Assembly: GCA_023101725.1 (NCBI GenBank)
Contig: JALJCO010008621.1
Location: forward strand, 665,001 to 729,000
Direction of reading: 5' to 3'
Source: Atherinomorus stipes
Lineage: Eukaryota > Chordata > Actinopteri > Atheriniformes > Atherinidae
Length of the DNA: 64,000 nt
The position numbers were made by a program, and so were the translations under genes. Of the stretch, positions 26,401-38,900 are shown piece after piece. Each line of letters opens with the position of its first letter. Position 1 is the stretch's first letter. The notes under the pieces are model-generated. The model was not told the DNA's origin, ran no database searches, and saw nothing but the letters and a program-made list of their open reading frames with translations.

Positions 26401-26705
26401 ACGATAAGTAGATGAATAGACCCGTTACATTTATATTTTTAAAAAAAAAGAAAGAAAAAAAGCTAGCAAGCTAACAGTGTCCCTCATATCGTTAGCCATT
26501 GGTTAGAAAGGTGATGTGAAGAAAACACTAAATGTGTGACTTTATACTTACAGAAAGTCTCGCTTCCTATTCTGACGTTGATCATGATCCATTCCATGAC
26601 TCCTCCAATACAGAAAAAGATAGGAAGGAACCTGTACGACCCCAGGCGCCGTTTCCCGGGAACAATGTTAAACAAATCTTTCAGAGTTTTGCTCCTTTGA
26701 AACAT
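23459..26705 (-). CDS. uqcc5: Ubiquinol-cytochrome c reductase complex assembly factor 5 (small integral membrane protein 4)
   Basis: Small mitochondrial inner-membrane protein that helps assemble respiratory complex III, known from human SMIM4/UQCC5. Two exons, 26552-26705 and 23459-23550 (246 nt), encode 81 residues; the split codon T|AT gives Tyr52. The family core is clear: VPGKRRLGSYRFLPIFF, then a single membrane segment (about residues 26-43, ending GGVMEWIMINV), then VRIGSETFYDVYRRKKSERE. Human UQCC5 is 70 residues and ends soon after this; the fish protein carries about 11 extra residues ending VVLDQPAAK. The 3 kb intron holds a large inverted repeat at 25401-25593. An NRF1-type site lies about 230 bp upstream of the start codon. 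Both exons are very short, so homology to UQCC5 is the main support, but it is strong. Confidence 0.93.
25401..25593. repeat. Near-perfect inverted repeat (hairpin-forming)
   Basis: Arm 25401-25464 is the reverse complement of arm 25527-25593 with a 3-nt indel and two single-base differences, around a loop of about 62 nt. The loop itself can extend pairing (CCTGACC with GGTCAG). It lies in the uqcc5 intron. It may be a fold-back MITE or a source of a long hairpin RNA. Confidence 0.9.
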
Positions 26706-26936
26706 TGCGGCTAACAAGCTTAAGCAAGTTGTGTCTCGCCAAGTACTTTATTGCAGCTTCATGTAAGGATTCAAAACATAGAAGATTTGTACCTTTCACA
26801 TGTCCTCTACAACGTTATGAGAGCGCTGAACGTCACAGGGTATGCTTGCTTTGTTCTGCGGCGCAAACAAAACGGGCGGAGGCTTTGGAATCTGATCGCA
26901 AATCAGCAGCAGCTCAACAGTGGTATAGAAAACAAA

Positions 26937-26948
26937 CGCGCATGCGGG
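26937..26948. promoter_or_regulatory. NRF1-type site upstream of uqcc5
   Basis: CGCGCATGCGGG matches the palindromic NRF1 consensus (YGCGCAYGCGCR) at all but one position, about 230 bp upstream of the uqcc5 start. NRF1 controls many nuclear genes for mitochondrial proteins, which fits. A CCATAT (YY1-like) motif follows within 20 bp. Confidence 0.55.
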
Positions 26949-26949
26949 G

Positions 26950-28584
26950 ATTCGCCATATCCGGTTGTGTTGTGCGTCCGTATGACTGCCTGATGAGTAC
27001 TATGTGAAAATAAATTAGTGGGTATAAAATAAAATGCTAATAATCATCTTCATCATCTGGCGGGTATGGACCGAAATAATTTTATGAGGAAAGCCGTTTT
27101 GACCATTACTTCTGATATCAGCTCACTGTGGCAGAAACCATAAACAAGATATTCCTTCACATCTTCTGACCGTGTAAAATAAATAACTCGGACTATTCAT
27201 TTTACATGGTTGTTTATTGCTGTAAATGTGAACAGTTTTATTTAGCCTTATGTTTCCGGTGTAGGAAAAGCAGACATGACAGAGGTTTTAGTATTTATTT
27301 CGTGGGAATGTGTTCCATACAGTCTAACCAAATTTTCAGTCAAATTTCTTATCACTGCTGCAACTAATTCCTTTATTACTTTAGATATTCTTAGTTTATT
27401 TATATTGAATAATCTTTGTCTGAATAATCCCGTGAGGGTTGGGCTGTAGAGTAGCCTGACACGAAAATAAAATTCATACATATATTTTTGGTAACTCCCA
27501 AGTCCCAGACTTTTTCTCTTAAAGTCAATTTATCATATAAATGTAAATAGTAGTAATAGGTTAAAAAATTGTGCTGGACTTCCTCCATGTGAATAAGCAG
27601 CTTTTAAGTAGCCGGGTACTTGAACAGCTCAAACACTAAATGCATCTAGGGGTGAAAAAAAAAAAAAATCAATTATGTAGCTGACTGACGACATAAAATA
27701 CACAGATGGGTTTATTTAGGCTGAGATGATAACATCACTGTTGATATGGAAGCATGACATCATAAAGCGCGCACAAGAGATACATACATTATACATACAC
27801 AAGACATTCAGACACATGCAAAAACTACTGGGGGCTTCAGAAATAGTACCATACAGGGGCACAGGAGGGACCTAAGAGACTAATTTCCCCTCACTTGAAA
27901 TCTACTGGACTAAAGATAATCTTAAGTTACAATAATTATATTAAAAAAAAAGTACACTCCCATCACATTGGAATGCAAAATGTGACTTGTGTTTAAGACA
28001 TCTTCAACAATCTTTTTTTATTTGTTCCTTAAAGTTATTGAAATTTACATTGCTGTATCTTAAGAACATGTGATACTATAATTAGGCACTGAGTCTCAAA
28101 TAACAGATCTTTCTTAATCACTTTTATTACTTATTACTTTTTTACTTTTATTCACCAAATTCACAATTTTTCTTTTAAATAAAAAGTCATTTTTGCATCA
28201 TTCTGATAAAAGCTCCTCAAGCTGCCTAAAACCATATATTTATTGCCTATTTCATGGGAAACTTTTTTTTCCTTTTCTTTTTTTTGATAGAGTTTACAAT
28301 AAAAGCTAAATATCAAATATACAATGGTGGCGCAGATGATAAAGTCTTGTGCTCATTAAATGAATAAGTTAAGAATTCACATTTCCTCCTCTCTTTTTTT
28401 TTTTTTTTGCTGCTGTCTGGACTTTGAGCTTTGTGCAGTGAACTGGTCTAAACATTTTTTTAAAAAATGATCAGTGATGCCTTACTGAAACAGAGCTCAG
28501 TTCTGTTTTGTTTCTTTTTTCCTACTGTTTGTAACACAAAGACAAATCCAACAATGTTGTCACCCACAAAAACTGTGCTGTAAC
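26950..28584. other. Intergenic and kctd6 3' UTR
   Basis: No gene recognised between the uqcc5 promoter and the kctd6 stop. The right part is A/T-rich with T runs and several minus-strand AATAAA-like signals, as expected for the kctd6 3' UTR; its end cannot be fixed. Confidence 0.5.
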
Positions 28585-29990
28585 TCAGTCTTCAACTTTG
28601 TGAGCTGGTCTACAGAAAGTCCAGTGATGCTCCACGGTGTTCTCATTTGCACGCTCACTCATGTGATGCACCCGCGTGTTCCGAATGGTAAACCCTTGTT
28701 TCATGATGTAGTCCATGAGATGAACCCTTAGGGACACCTCTTGATGATAGTCACATGGTCCAAAGGTGAATGACACCTGACAATCTCTGGTGTCCATCAT
28801 GTGTTTGTTCCACTTGGTGAAGTTGTTGGAAATGCCTTCTAACAGGGCATGAACCTTTGTCGTGATTGTTAGCTGTGTGATGATGACAGCAACTGGGTTT
28901 GAGTATTTTGACAGTTTCCTCGTGCTGGAGAGCTCCACAACCTGTTCAAAAATATCAGGAGGGTACAGCGGCTTGGGATCATTAAGGCACTGGATCAATG
29001 GTTCAATCTGGTAGAAATCTGCCTCTTTTCTTAGCAGGTCTGTCTCTGTGAAGTCCACAGGAAGGGTAAGCTCAGATGTCCGCAGGAAGTTCAGGATGTA
29101 GCGGAATAATGTTCCATCCCGATCAATGAAATAATTCCCTTTGGAATCGCGGGTTGTGGGGAAATCTCCCCGGAACATGGCACCCAACATGGAGTCAGGA
29201 TACCGCTGCAACGTGGATAGACTAGTGGTGTACAAGTGGCCTCCCACATTCAAGGTAACAGGAGTAGTCATCTAGAAGAAAAGAGTTTATCAAATTAGCT
29301 AGCATCCTGTAGAAGAATGTGTGTATGATGAATTTATGTAGAGGGGAAAATAAATTCTTAAGTTATTACTTCCCCAAAAAGATGTGCATGAGTTCACAAA
29401 TATCTCAAAAACCTTAAGAAATCAACCATGTAAAATTCATGAAGGCAAGATGTCTTTCTATAGCTCTGTTTACACAACAATGCTGAGGCAGTAACATGCA
29501 AGAGTTCTGTTGCCTTCCTGCCTCTCGTTTACATGGTTACATGGTTCTCATGTGATGCCATCCGGCCATCACACATCTGTACAAGTGGACACACAACCCT
29601 TCTGTTGCGTTACTTTTTCCTCCTTTATCAGGATGTGGCGCACATTTGGGCGTGTGGCTGAAAAGTTTCACTGCCCACTAGAAACCTGGCATGCGCTCTA
29701 CGTCATTTCTGGTCATGTTTGTGTTTTCCCCCACATGGAGATAGTTTTCATTCTGCTGTTGTGTCAATAGGTTTAACAAAAAACCAAAAGAAAAGAAAGA
29801 GTTTGGGGTTTTCTGTGGAGGAGTTGTGTAAACAGGGCCCAAGAATACAATTTAAGATAAATGCAACTAAACTTGCACAATAGTAAGCTGAACATTAATA
29901 AATTCTTTACTACAAAAACTGGGCATTGCTTTAATTGCAGCTTGATTTCAAGCCACCACTTACCCTATGGCCCCAGTCTCCATTATCCAT
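28585..29990 (-). CDS. kctd6: BTB/POZ domain protein KCTD6
   Basis: Substrate adaptor for cullin-3 ubiquitin ligases; the mammalian protein is linked to turnover of ankyrin isoforms and of histone deacetylases in Hedgehog signalling. Two coding exons: a 9-codon exon at 29964-29990 (MDNGDWGHR) and the main exon 28585-29271, together 237 residues, the same length as human KCTD6. The T1/BTB fold starts at about residue 14 (PVTLNVGGHLYTTSLSTLQRY) and runs to about 110; the C-terminal part keeps RDCQVSFTFGPCDYHQEVSL and the NTRVHHMSERANENTVEH block. The short exon has a good acceptor at 30011/30012 and donor AGG|GTAAGT, and its peptide matches the human N-terminus (MDNGDWGY). Starting only at ATG 29271 would drop the first 9 residues, and an acceptor directly abuts that ATG. 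Confidence 0.96.
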
Positions 29991-31371
29991 TTGTAGAATA
30001 CCCACTTGGTCTGAACCAAAACAGAGTGGGAACAAACAAGATTGGCTCACCTTAATTTTACCTGTACAAGAAAAAAAAAATAAAAAAAAATTAATTAACA
30101 GATTACCAAAATGTACTGGCAGAATACACCCAAAATGCCTGTTCAGGCTCAGGCAAATTAAGCGCTTTCCTCCTTTGTGGGTTAAAAAAAAAAAAAAGAA
30201 AAAAAAAGGTTTTCAATCCTTTGGACCGTGTTCAATTAGCTCTACGTTTTACACGAGGAAATAGTTTCCTTATGATGATGACGTATTCAAATATTAATGA
30301 ATAATATTTTTAAAGTAGGTTATGAATTATTCTGAACTCAGATGTGAAACAAGTTTCCAAAAACAGAAATAATTCACATCAGAAACTGAAATAGAAACAT
30401 TATTGCTATTTTTATTAAGCCACCACAATCTTTAAATGATTTGAAGCAAGGGGGGGCATATATTTGAACATTTCTCTTCCCCTGAAAACCCAGGCAGTAT
30501 TTTCAGCTGTCACAAAGTAGCTGCTTCCTGCATTTCACAAACAGGCAAAACTTACACATGGAATTATTTTCAAACAAGGACAATTGTAACAAAGGAGGGA
30601 GCACATGAACATTGCACTGCCCTTTCCTTTCCCAAGTAGTGGTGAGTCTCATAAAAAATCGGTTTAAAAAATATGCAGCTGTGATTTAGCAATACCATTT
30701 TTACCACCAAAGTTCATTGTGGCATTACTCAAGGTTTACTCTCTCCATATTTAATGTGTTAATAGACAACCTGTTATGATGCAAAGGTGGACTGGATGAT
30801 GGTGCTTTTCCTAATGAATACTTGTAAGCTTAATAAGACACCAAGACACGTTTTTGGTGCGTATAAATCAGTATTGAGAAGCAAGATTTATGTCACAATT
30901 CTTGTAATTATAAACATGCACAGGTGAACTTTTTTTTTTTTTAAATCACAAACCCTTTTAGCGCTAAATTTATAACTCCTATAGCATCCACTGATAGAAC
31001 TTGTTAAAACAGCTACAGTGTTTGTTGTAGCTAATATTCAGACTTACCGCATTTGGGAGCAATGGAAATTAAGGAAAGTGATAAAAGCCAGCAATGAAGG
31101 GGTTTTTTTCTTCTTCTTTTAAAGCTAAATTATGTTGATAAGTAAATGTGGCTTTGATGCACTTTTGTCGGGAGCATTTAATACAATGGGAGAATGAAGC
31201 TGGAAATGTTAAACATAACGCCTGCTAGCTAGGCTACCTTCTAGTTTCTGGCTAGCAAGCTAACACTGATAGCAATCCTTTAATGCTAGCTGCAGTTACA
31301 AATGGGGTTAACATTGAGATTTCAACCGCACTGATTGGGGGTAATACGGACATTTTACATCAGAGCCTTAC

Positions 31372-31480
31372 CAATTCTTTTCACGTCTGCTTTTTTGTTC
31401 TTGTCCAATAAGAGCGGCCTGCAGTCGGTCTGTTTAACAGTGTAGTCGGGCAGTCATTGATGTTTGCCGCTGGGCTCACC
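31372..31480 (-). other. Putative non-coding first exon of kctd6
   Basis: A donor (AATTG|GTAAGG) ends at 31372 in GC-richer sequence on the minus strand, upstream of the 30010 acceptor. The only ATG in this stretch opens an 8-codon frame, so the exon is probably 5' UTR. The start position is not resolved. Confidence 0.4.
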
Positions 31481-32268
31481 GGGCAGCTGTTGTCGGCTGC
31501 TGGCTGCAGCAAAACTACGCACACAAGAAGGATGAAGGAGGGGAGGAGGTCCTGCTGCAACCACAGTCACCTCTGCAGAAACACATCCGTGCATACTGAA
31601 CTAAACTCGCCTGCCAGGCTCAAGGGCCCAGTGGTCTATACTGGGCCCGTTTTTACCTACACCAAAAAATATCCACATACCAAAGAAGGAGGAAACGTGA
31701 AACAAAATGTCCTAAATGTGATGGAAATTGACCAAAACAGAAATAAAAAAATACAGACTGCAACATGAATGAAAAAAAAATTAAACAAACCATTCTGCAC
31801 AATGACCCTAAAGAGACATCGATAGAATAAATACAAAATTATCTAAATTACACTTAAATCGAGACAATAGACAATGTTTTTTGTGTGTTTTTTGTTTTTT
31901 TTTTAACACAAAATTGTGTTACAAAACAGGTGCAGAGTTAGAATGGTCACTGGTTGTTATGTGTCAGTCTGGTCCTCTCTTGGAGATGTGTGTGGAATCA
32001 TTTTAATGTGTGTGTCTGGGGACCAAGCTTAATAAATATGGTTGCAAACACACCTACATCAGTACACAAATGCATACAGATAATTCCATTGGCTTTTATT
32101 TTCATGATGCGATTAGTTGATTGCAAATGTACTGTAATTATATTTAAATGAAGAAACACCAAGTCTTTTTGATGTCTCAGTGTTCTTTGCTGTGTGTACG
32201 TCTTTAAAAGCCTGTAACCCATCAAGAATAAATGGTACAGTATATAGGACATTTTTAAAGTCTTCTGT

Positions 32269-35200
32269 TCAGGAAGATTTCTTTATGCCACTCTTGGCAT
32301 TTTGCTGCAGGATGATAAACTCCAGGATGAGTTTGGCTGTTCGACAAGGCTTCTCCATCACCACAGAGTGGCCACAGTTATCCAGCAGGTCCACTCTGCA
32401 CCCAGGCAACACCTCCGTGATGACTGTTGCACCGGAAACATCCACCACCTGGACAAATATAAGACAATGAATATTTGAGACTCATGTTTCTCTTCAGACA
32501 TTAACCGAGCTGAGGAAATTTAAGCTGCCATCTTCATCTTACAAGTTTATACACCTTGTGACATGATTAGTTTAGGAGCAAGAGCTGCCAGATGGTCAAC
32601 TATAATTAATACAGGTTTTGTCATGTGACTTATATTAAAGCATCACAGTTACCTGATCTTGTTTGCCCCATATCACTTGTAAGGGTGTAGTTATTAGATG
32701 CAAGTGCTCCTGTAAGGCATATCTTGATTTCTCACCAACAATCTCCATAAACACTGGAGGGAAAAAAGAGAAAGAAAAAGCTCTTATTTTTTAACATTAA
32801 CAATAGTCTCCTACAACAGCAATTACACAAAGCCTCCAAGTTTTGGAAATGGTGAACGCACCTTCCTCATAGAATGTGTTGTGAGGCTGTCGGACATCAA
32901 CCAGTCCTTGAAGAATCTTAACCATAAAAACAGATTTTAACATCCATAGAAATGTGGAAAACATTTTCCTTGTTATTTTGAGACAGGTCATTTGTGTATA
33001 GAAAGTAAAATTAACATTTCAAATGTGGACCAGACCTGCTGAGGAATTTTGAAGCGGACATGGGAACACAGTTTGAACATGTCCTCCATCTCTTCAGGTG
33101 TGGTGGGGATCAGTGGGATGTTCAGTGTGTAGTTGCTGTGCTCCAGGTCCTGTAGGTGATTATCAAATTTGGTCTCACATGGATGCCTTACACCTGCAGG
33201 ATGAAAAAAGTCCTTTACTGCTTAAAGACTGATGATGTATGAACAGTTTATCTTGAAAGTTTTTTTTTTATATTATTCCTGCATTTCACACTGTGCATTT
33301 AAAGGTGTCAACAACACAAATGCTCACGTTTTTCAGCAAACGTGCACAAAAGCACCACCGTAAAATCACAGATGCCGACTTTTGAACTGTGCGCTGACAA
33401 CAGTCCGCATGAACCTTTATGTCTTTTAAACATTTGATTCTTCAGATGTACAGTTGTGCTCAAATGTTAACATGCCCTCTCGTTAAAGACGGAATAAATT
33501 CAGCTGTCAGTGAAAGAAGTTGAAATTGACATAATAATAGATTACATTTTTATGAAAATTATGACATTTTGAATTGTGGTTCATCAGAAATATTAAAAAA
33601 CAAAGATAAAATAAGCAAACAAGCATGATGGCGCCTCTGAACTGAAATGTTGTTGAGCAACACTTTGAGGCAATCACTGCAATTGAGTTTTTTCTGTAAC
33701 GTCTGGGACAATTTTTTGTTTGTTTTAAATATTTTTTTCAACCACAATTTAAAAAATATTTTATTCTACTAAATATGATTTAGTTGATTTCTAATTATTA
33801 TAACTTTTTTCCATTTCATTTGAATAACTACAGTATTATGAATTTAGCCTTTTCTTTAATGAATAAGACAGTTTTCCACTTTGCCTCAGTCCAGTTCCAA
33901 TAGCATCTAAGGATTTTGTTTGCAAATGGTTTTTTCTTTGCACTGTACAGTTTCAGCATGCATCTGTGGTTGCACGATTAACCAAGTTCAATGAAAACAT
34001 TTTTAGTGTTTATATAACATTTACTGCAGAATAATGTCCGTTTGTAAAACAGAAGATCAGAACCGGATCATAATGGTTTCAGTTGACTGTTAAATGTACT
34101 CTTTCTGACCACATCAGAAAAATACTACAATGTACAAATGCATAGACACATATAAGTGCATTGGGGTAACTGACCGTCTGGACAAATGAGAGTCATGCTA
34201 CAGATTTTTGAGGGATAGCAGGCTGCATAAACCCCTGCTACGTTTCCCCCCATGGAGGTTCCAACCAGATGAAATGGTTTCCTGTTTAAGCGAATGGTTT
34301 CCACAAACTTAGAAAAATGATGGACAAAAACAGAATTTTAGTCGAAAGACATAGGTATCAGAAAAGTACACCCCAATATGTCAAAGTGCTCTCCTCATTG
34401 TACCTGATGGATTCTTCTGACCTGCCCCTGTATGGAATAATCCTCAGTATTGGTGCGTGTTGTCCCCTCATGGCCAGGCATGTCTACACATATGATGTGC
34501 AGATGTTTTGGTAAGTACTGTAAAAGCAGTGGGGGAAAAAATAAAGCTTTATGCATAAAAAAAGACTGAATTTTTCAATGATTATTCATGTGTGGACACA
34601 GTTGCTCATCAAAGTAGTTTCATTTGATATTATTTGAAGACCTCCAATTCAATAGTTTGTGCTGAAAATAGCAAATTTGAACTGCAGACCTGAGATTCGT
34701 ATATTACTTATGTACTGTGATAGTCTGTTGAGTCTTAGCACTTTTAGTTTATAACAAGAAGCTGTATGTTTTTAGTTAGTCCAACCTTGACAACAGTCAG
34801 CCATGTGTCTTTGTGGGCAGAGAAACCATGAAGCATTAAGATGGAAGGTCTCATTCCAGGTTTTCCTCTGTAGGAGTAACAGAAGCGATAACCGCCGCAG
34901 TCTGCATAACGCACCTGCATGCCCAAAGTCCTCCTCCAGTACCTAAAGACAAACAGGTAAATCTGATCTTAAAGACAGAGAAATGATCACAGTGAAATTT
35001 AAATATGGACCAACAGCTAAAGCAATTTAGGTTACTGCTAAAATACCCAAAGGGTTTTATGCTTCAGTCAAATGTGTGACTTAGCAGCTCTATAAATAAC
35101 CCCCGCTCTCAGCTCCACACAGTATGACTTTCTAAATACATGAAGTTTTTGAAAGGATAAGCCTGCATTCAAGGTAGTCTTATTACAATCTTACATATTT

Positions 35201-35818
35201 ATATGTGTTATTATGACTTGCAGTGGCTGTAACAAAGGAGATAATTTTTCATGATGGGGTAAAGTCAACATCTGTTAAGCTTGAGTTTATTGTAATAAGT
35301 GACTCTTATGCATAGGACATCTTTCTAAATCTTTTTTAAAAAATGGATTATAGCATTAACATTGAAAAAAAAGTAAACATAAAATATATAACAGATACTT
35401 AAGCATTGTTTTCTGTTACTATGGAAGCCAACTTATTAGCCAGGTTTTACAAAGATGGTGCTCATCTGCTCAGCAGAGTATCAGACAAAAAATAAATAGA
35501 AAACAAACAAAAATGTAAATGAGATCATAAAATGTTTCCAAAGGAATTAAAATGTTTATATCAAACAATGAGCTGAAAAAAACAAAACCAGACAGTGGCA
35601 CATTCCTCCCTCCATATGAACTAAACACTGGCGCTCATTGATCCAGAGTCAGACAAGTCAGCTCATCTGTCTTCTACATTAGTTTCTACCAACCAGTAAT
35701 ACACTTTAATGAGCACAGATGGCCAGAGAAGGAAGGAAGCCAGAAAAGCCAGGATGGGGATGGCCAGTGTTCCTCCAGCAATGATAAACAGGTTCACCAC
35801 ATCTAGATCAGCTGCCAT
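32269..35818 (-). CDS. abhd6: Monoacylglycerol lipase ABHD6
   Basis: Membrane-anchored serine hydrolase that cleaves monoacylglycerols (including 2-arachidonoylglycerol) and lysophospholipids. Eight coding exons: 35694-35818, 34786-34942, 34404-34517, 34175-34307, 33036-33193, 32862-32916, 32653-32753, 32269-32448; 1023 nt, 340 residues (human 337). An N-terminal membrane segment (about 9-35, FIIAGGTLAIPILAFLASFL) precedes an alpha/beta-hydrolase fold starting at LMLHGFSAHKD. The triad is intact: nucleophile S150 in GTSMGG, acid D280 in WGKQDQ, and H308 in NCGHSVVME. The start MAADLDVVN has one residue more than human MDLDVVN. A 5' UTR exon probably ends at 35990 (donor AAAA|GTAAGT), with the acceptor at 35825/35826. 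kctd6 and slmap as neighbours match human 3p14.3 content. Teleosts have abhd6a and abhd6b; the copy is not assigned. Confidence 0.96.
33449..33865. mobile_element. Tc1/mariner-type MITE, truncated at the right end
   Basis: Begins with a TACAGTTGTGCTCAAATGTT terminus and shares GAAGTTGAAATTGAC, AAGCATGATGG and GAGCAACACTTTGAG with 49825-50422. It loses homology after TTTAGCCTTTTCTTTAA and has no right terminal repeat. In an abhd6 intron. Confidence 0.7.
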
Positions 35819-35989
35819 GGCTGACCTAAAAACATATCAACAAACATACAAGCATTTGCACGATGACCAGATGAAGAACACTCACTAAATACCGATGAAT
35901 AAAAACTTTCAAAATGACTTGTGCAAACCACAACTAACACATAATGTTTCTAACCTACAGTACTCATTTTAAAAAATGTAAAAACTTAC

Positions 35990-38900
35990 TTTTCAGACTA
36001 TCTTTCAATCTTCGTCTCTTTTGCCCCAAGCAGATGCATCAACTCTGATTCCGCTGGAAAGCTGTTGATTAATTTTACTGAAAGCAGGTACCACTCAGCC
36101 TCTTACAAACTATTTCTCACTTGTAAAACATCTAAATAATCAACCTTTGTTTCAAAATTTTTACAAATAAAACCTGCCTCTGTGTGGATGGTAGTTAGCG
36201 CTGTCAGATTATGCTTGCTCTGGCGAAACGCATTGATTATTACTCATCATTAGGGAAAACCAGGACACAACATTCGGTCAATCTTTTAAAGTGAGAGCAT
36301 TGCTCCGACTTTGATTCTGTCCAAGCTCTGACATTGGAGAGTGAAAATGTATCATAAAGCAGGTTTAATTAAGAGGCAATAAAGAAAGCTATAAAAATTT
36401 ACAAAAAATACACAAATTTTCACAGAAATACATTCCAAGCAAGATCTTTTTGAACCTGGTTCAAGAGTTTGAATATTTGATGTGAACTTCAGTTATACAT
36501 TCCTCGTAAACATTTGTGAAGCTTTTCCTTACTGTTATAAGTTTTGAAAGTGTATTTCTAACAGTACAAACTCAAAAACTTGGTATAATTTAGTGTAATT
36601 CAAAACTGAAATAATGTTTTAATGCTAGACAGTTGGCCGAGTTTCACACCGGGGTTGTGAATATTACTGTAAATGCTTTGTTTTTCAAAAAAGAGAGAAG
36701 ATAATTGGATTATCTTTGGAAAACTGAACTACTGGAAAGACCACTATACATTGGCAATACTCTGTCTCACTGGAGAAAGCTCTTAAGTGGTCTTAACACT
36801 TTAAAATTAAGGTTAAAACCTAAACTTTATGATTTTTATGAAAAAATGCTCAATGTGCTTTGACAACAAACAAAAAATAGTTAGTTCCTTTAGAAGCCAT
36901 TGATTATCAATGTTTCCTCAGATAAACTTTGCTGTTAAAATTATGTGGTAAGTAAGAACTTAGAGAACTCTCTCTCTGACAGTCTGAACATTTTCAGCTT
37001 GAGAAAAGAGATTTACATCAGTTTACAAGTTAAAAACAAGGCCCGAACTCACCACTTGGTGTCATGATGGAGGCTGACTGGCGTGCCCCCTGTTCACAGC
37101 AGTGATGGAGTTTTGGTGGTGCTCTGCACACTCACCACTGAGTGTCATCACATCCATATGCGTTAATATGTCGGCACATCTGCTTCTTCTGTATTTGGTA
37201 GGACAGCTGAGAGAGATGTGGGTATCGACTTCTGACGCAGCTGTGGACTGAAGTTGTGAACCTATTTCAAACTCTCTTCAAGTAAACTTTGAGGTTGTTT
37301 GCTTATCTGAAGGAAGAAACACAGATATTGCCTCCTAAGGGCATAGTGATTTACCTGATACAGTGGCATCAAAGTATCAGTTGCTATTTGGATGTTAGAT
37401 TTGGCCTATTTATTCAGTTTTATTTGACACACGCATTTGTTTATAACCAATAAAAAAAAATTCGAACATAAATGATAGAGCGATTGTAAAGTGATAATCC
37501 TGTTCACTTCAAAATGACTTATCAGGTTTTTCTCAAAATTTCTAAACCTTCAACTTTTATTATTTACAGATATTTAAGCCACATTTAAAACCACAAAATC
37601 TTGCAACTAACACCTGAGCCATTGGTGCCCACCACTAAGAAATACAAATACTTCCTAATAACTTCTGATAAAAACTGTAGATGCAGTAACATTCAGCTCA
37701 CGGGGTCTGCTGAACTGGACTGAGCCACCCTCTCTGTAATATCTGTAATATGTGAGAGTGGTTTAATTACCATGGCTACTTACAAAATCTCTCAGAGAGT
37801 GAGCTATCCCATGACTACACAATAAAAACACCATAACTGTCACCCAGCCGCATCTCTGGTCCACTACAGATGACCCACATACAAACTGGAGCAGAACAAA
37901 TGGACACAGCAACTGTGCAGAGATGCTCCTCCTGCATGGGAATGATTCTCATATTTGGGTTTATATAGGACAGAGGGGCTGTCCTAAATTTGCTCACGTC
38001 ACAGTGTATTCCCAGCATTGTCTGAGGCAGACCCTAACATGATAGTTACATTATGGTGATGGGGAGTGTATTCCTGATAGAGCAGGCATGACAGGGCCCA
38101 TGTTGGAGCAGGAAAGCATGAATCAGGTATTTTCTGATGTCTCATCTTACAGGGCCAGCAATTTGTTCTGGAGCACAACGTTATGGGCATTGTGAAATTG
38201 GAGATTTAGTAATGGACTTGACATCCTGTTGAGAAATATGCCACATCCTCCCTCACAGAGAAGCCATCCGTGGGGTCAGGTTGCTCACTGCGACTACTGT
38301 GACAGTTTAACCTTCAACAGAGAGGTTATCTCAGCCATGGTAGGATTACAGAGAGGGTGCCCCAGTGGTTGGGGATTCCTGAATCAAATGCTTTTTTAGG
38401 AGACTGGTAAAATTTGATAAAAATTCAACAACTATGAGAGAAAAAGAGAGGGAGAAGAATAAGTTATTGAGAAAAAACTGTGCTGTCCTGCTCCAAAATA
38501 GCCAGCACTTTTTATGTCTCGAAGCTGTTTTAACATCCAATAAGACGAACAAATGCCCTATCAGGGTTACAACTCCAATTATCACACTTCTCTGAATTAA
38601 GGGGATTCACATAGCCTGAGAACCAGGAGGTTCTGAGAACCATTTCCTGCGCCAGAATATTTCTGGTCCTTTTGTTAAAATAGATGTCCTTCCACCCTTG
38701 CACATAAAGTTTGTCTTTTACTGGGGCAGGGTTACAAGACTGTACAGAGGTAAAGGCACACTCTTCAGTACAGCATCAAATGCTTTATTACCCTTTCAGG
38801 TTTACCATTAACATCCAGAGGCATTTTCTTCTCAGCATACTGTAAAGACACCTTGAAGAAACAAATCTGTAAAATTAAACCATATATTTCAGAAATAACA

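Noticed and set aside
31457..31768. 103-codon plus-strand frame near the kctd6 first exon
   Set aside because: Antisense to the probable promoter; low complexity and no homology that I recognise.
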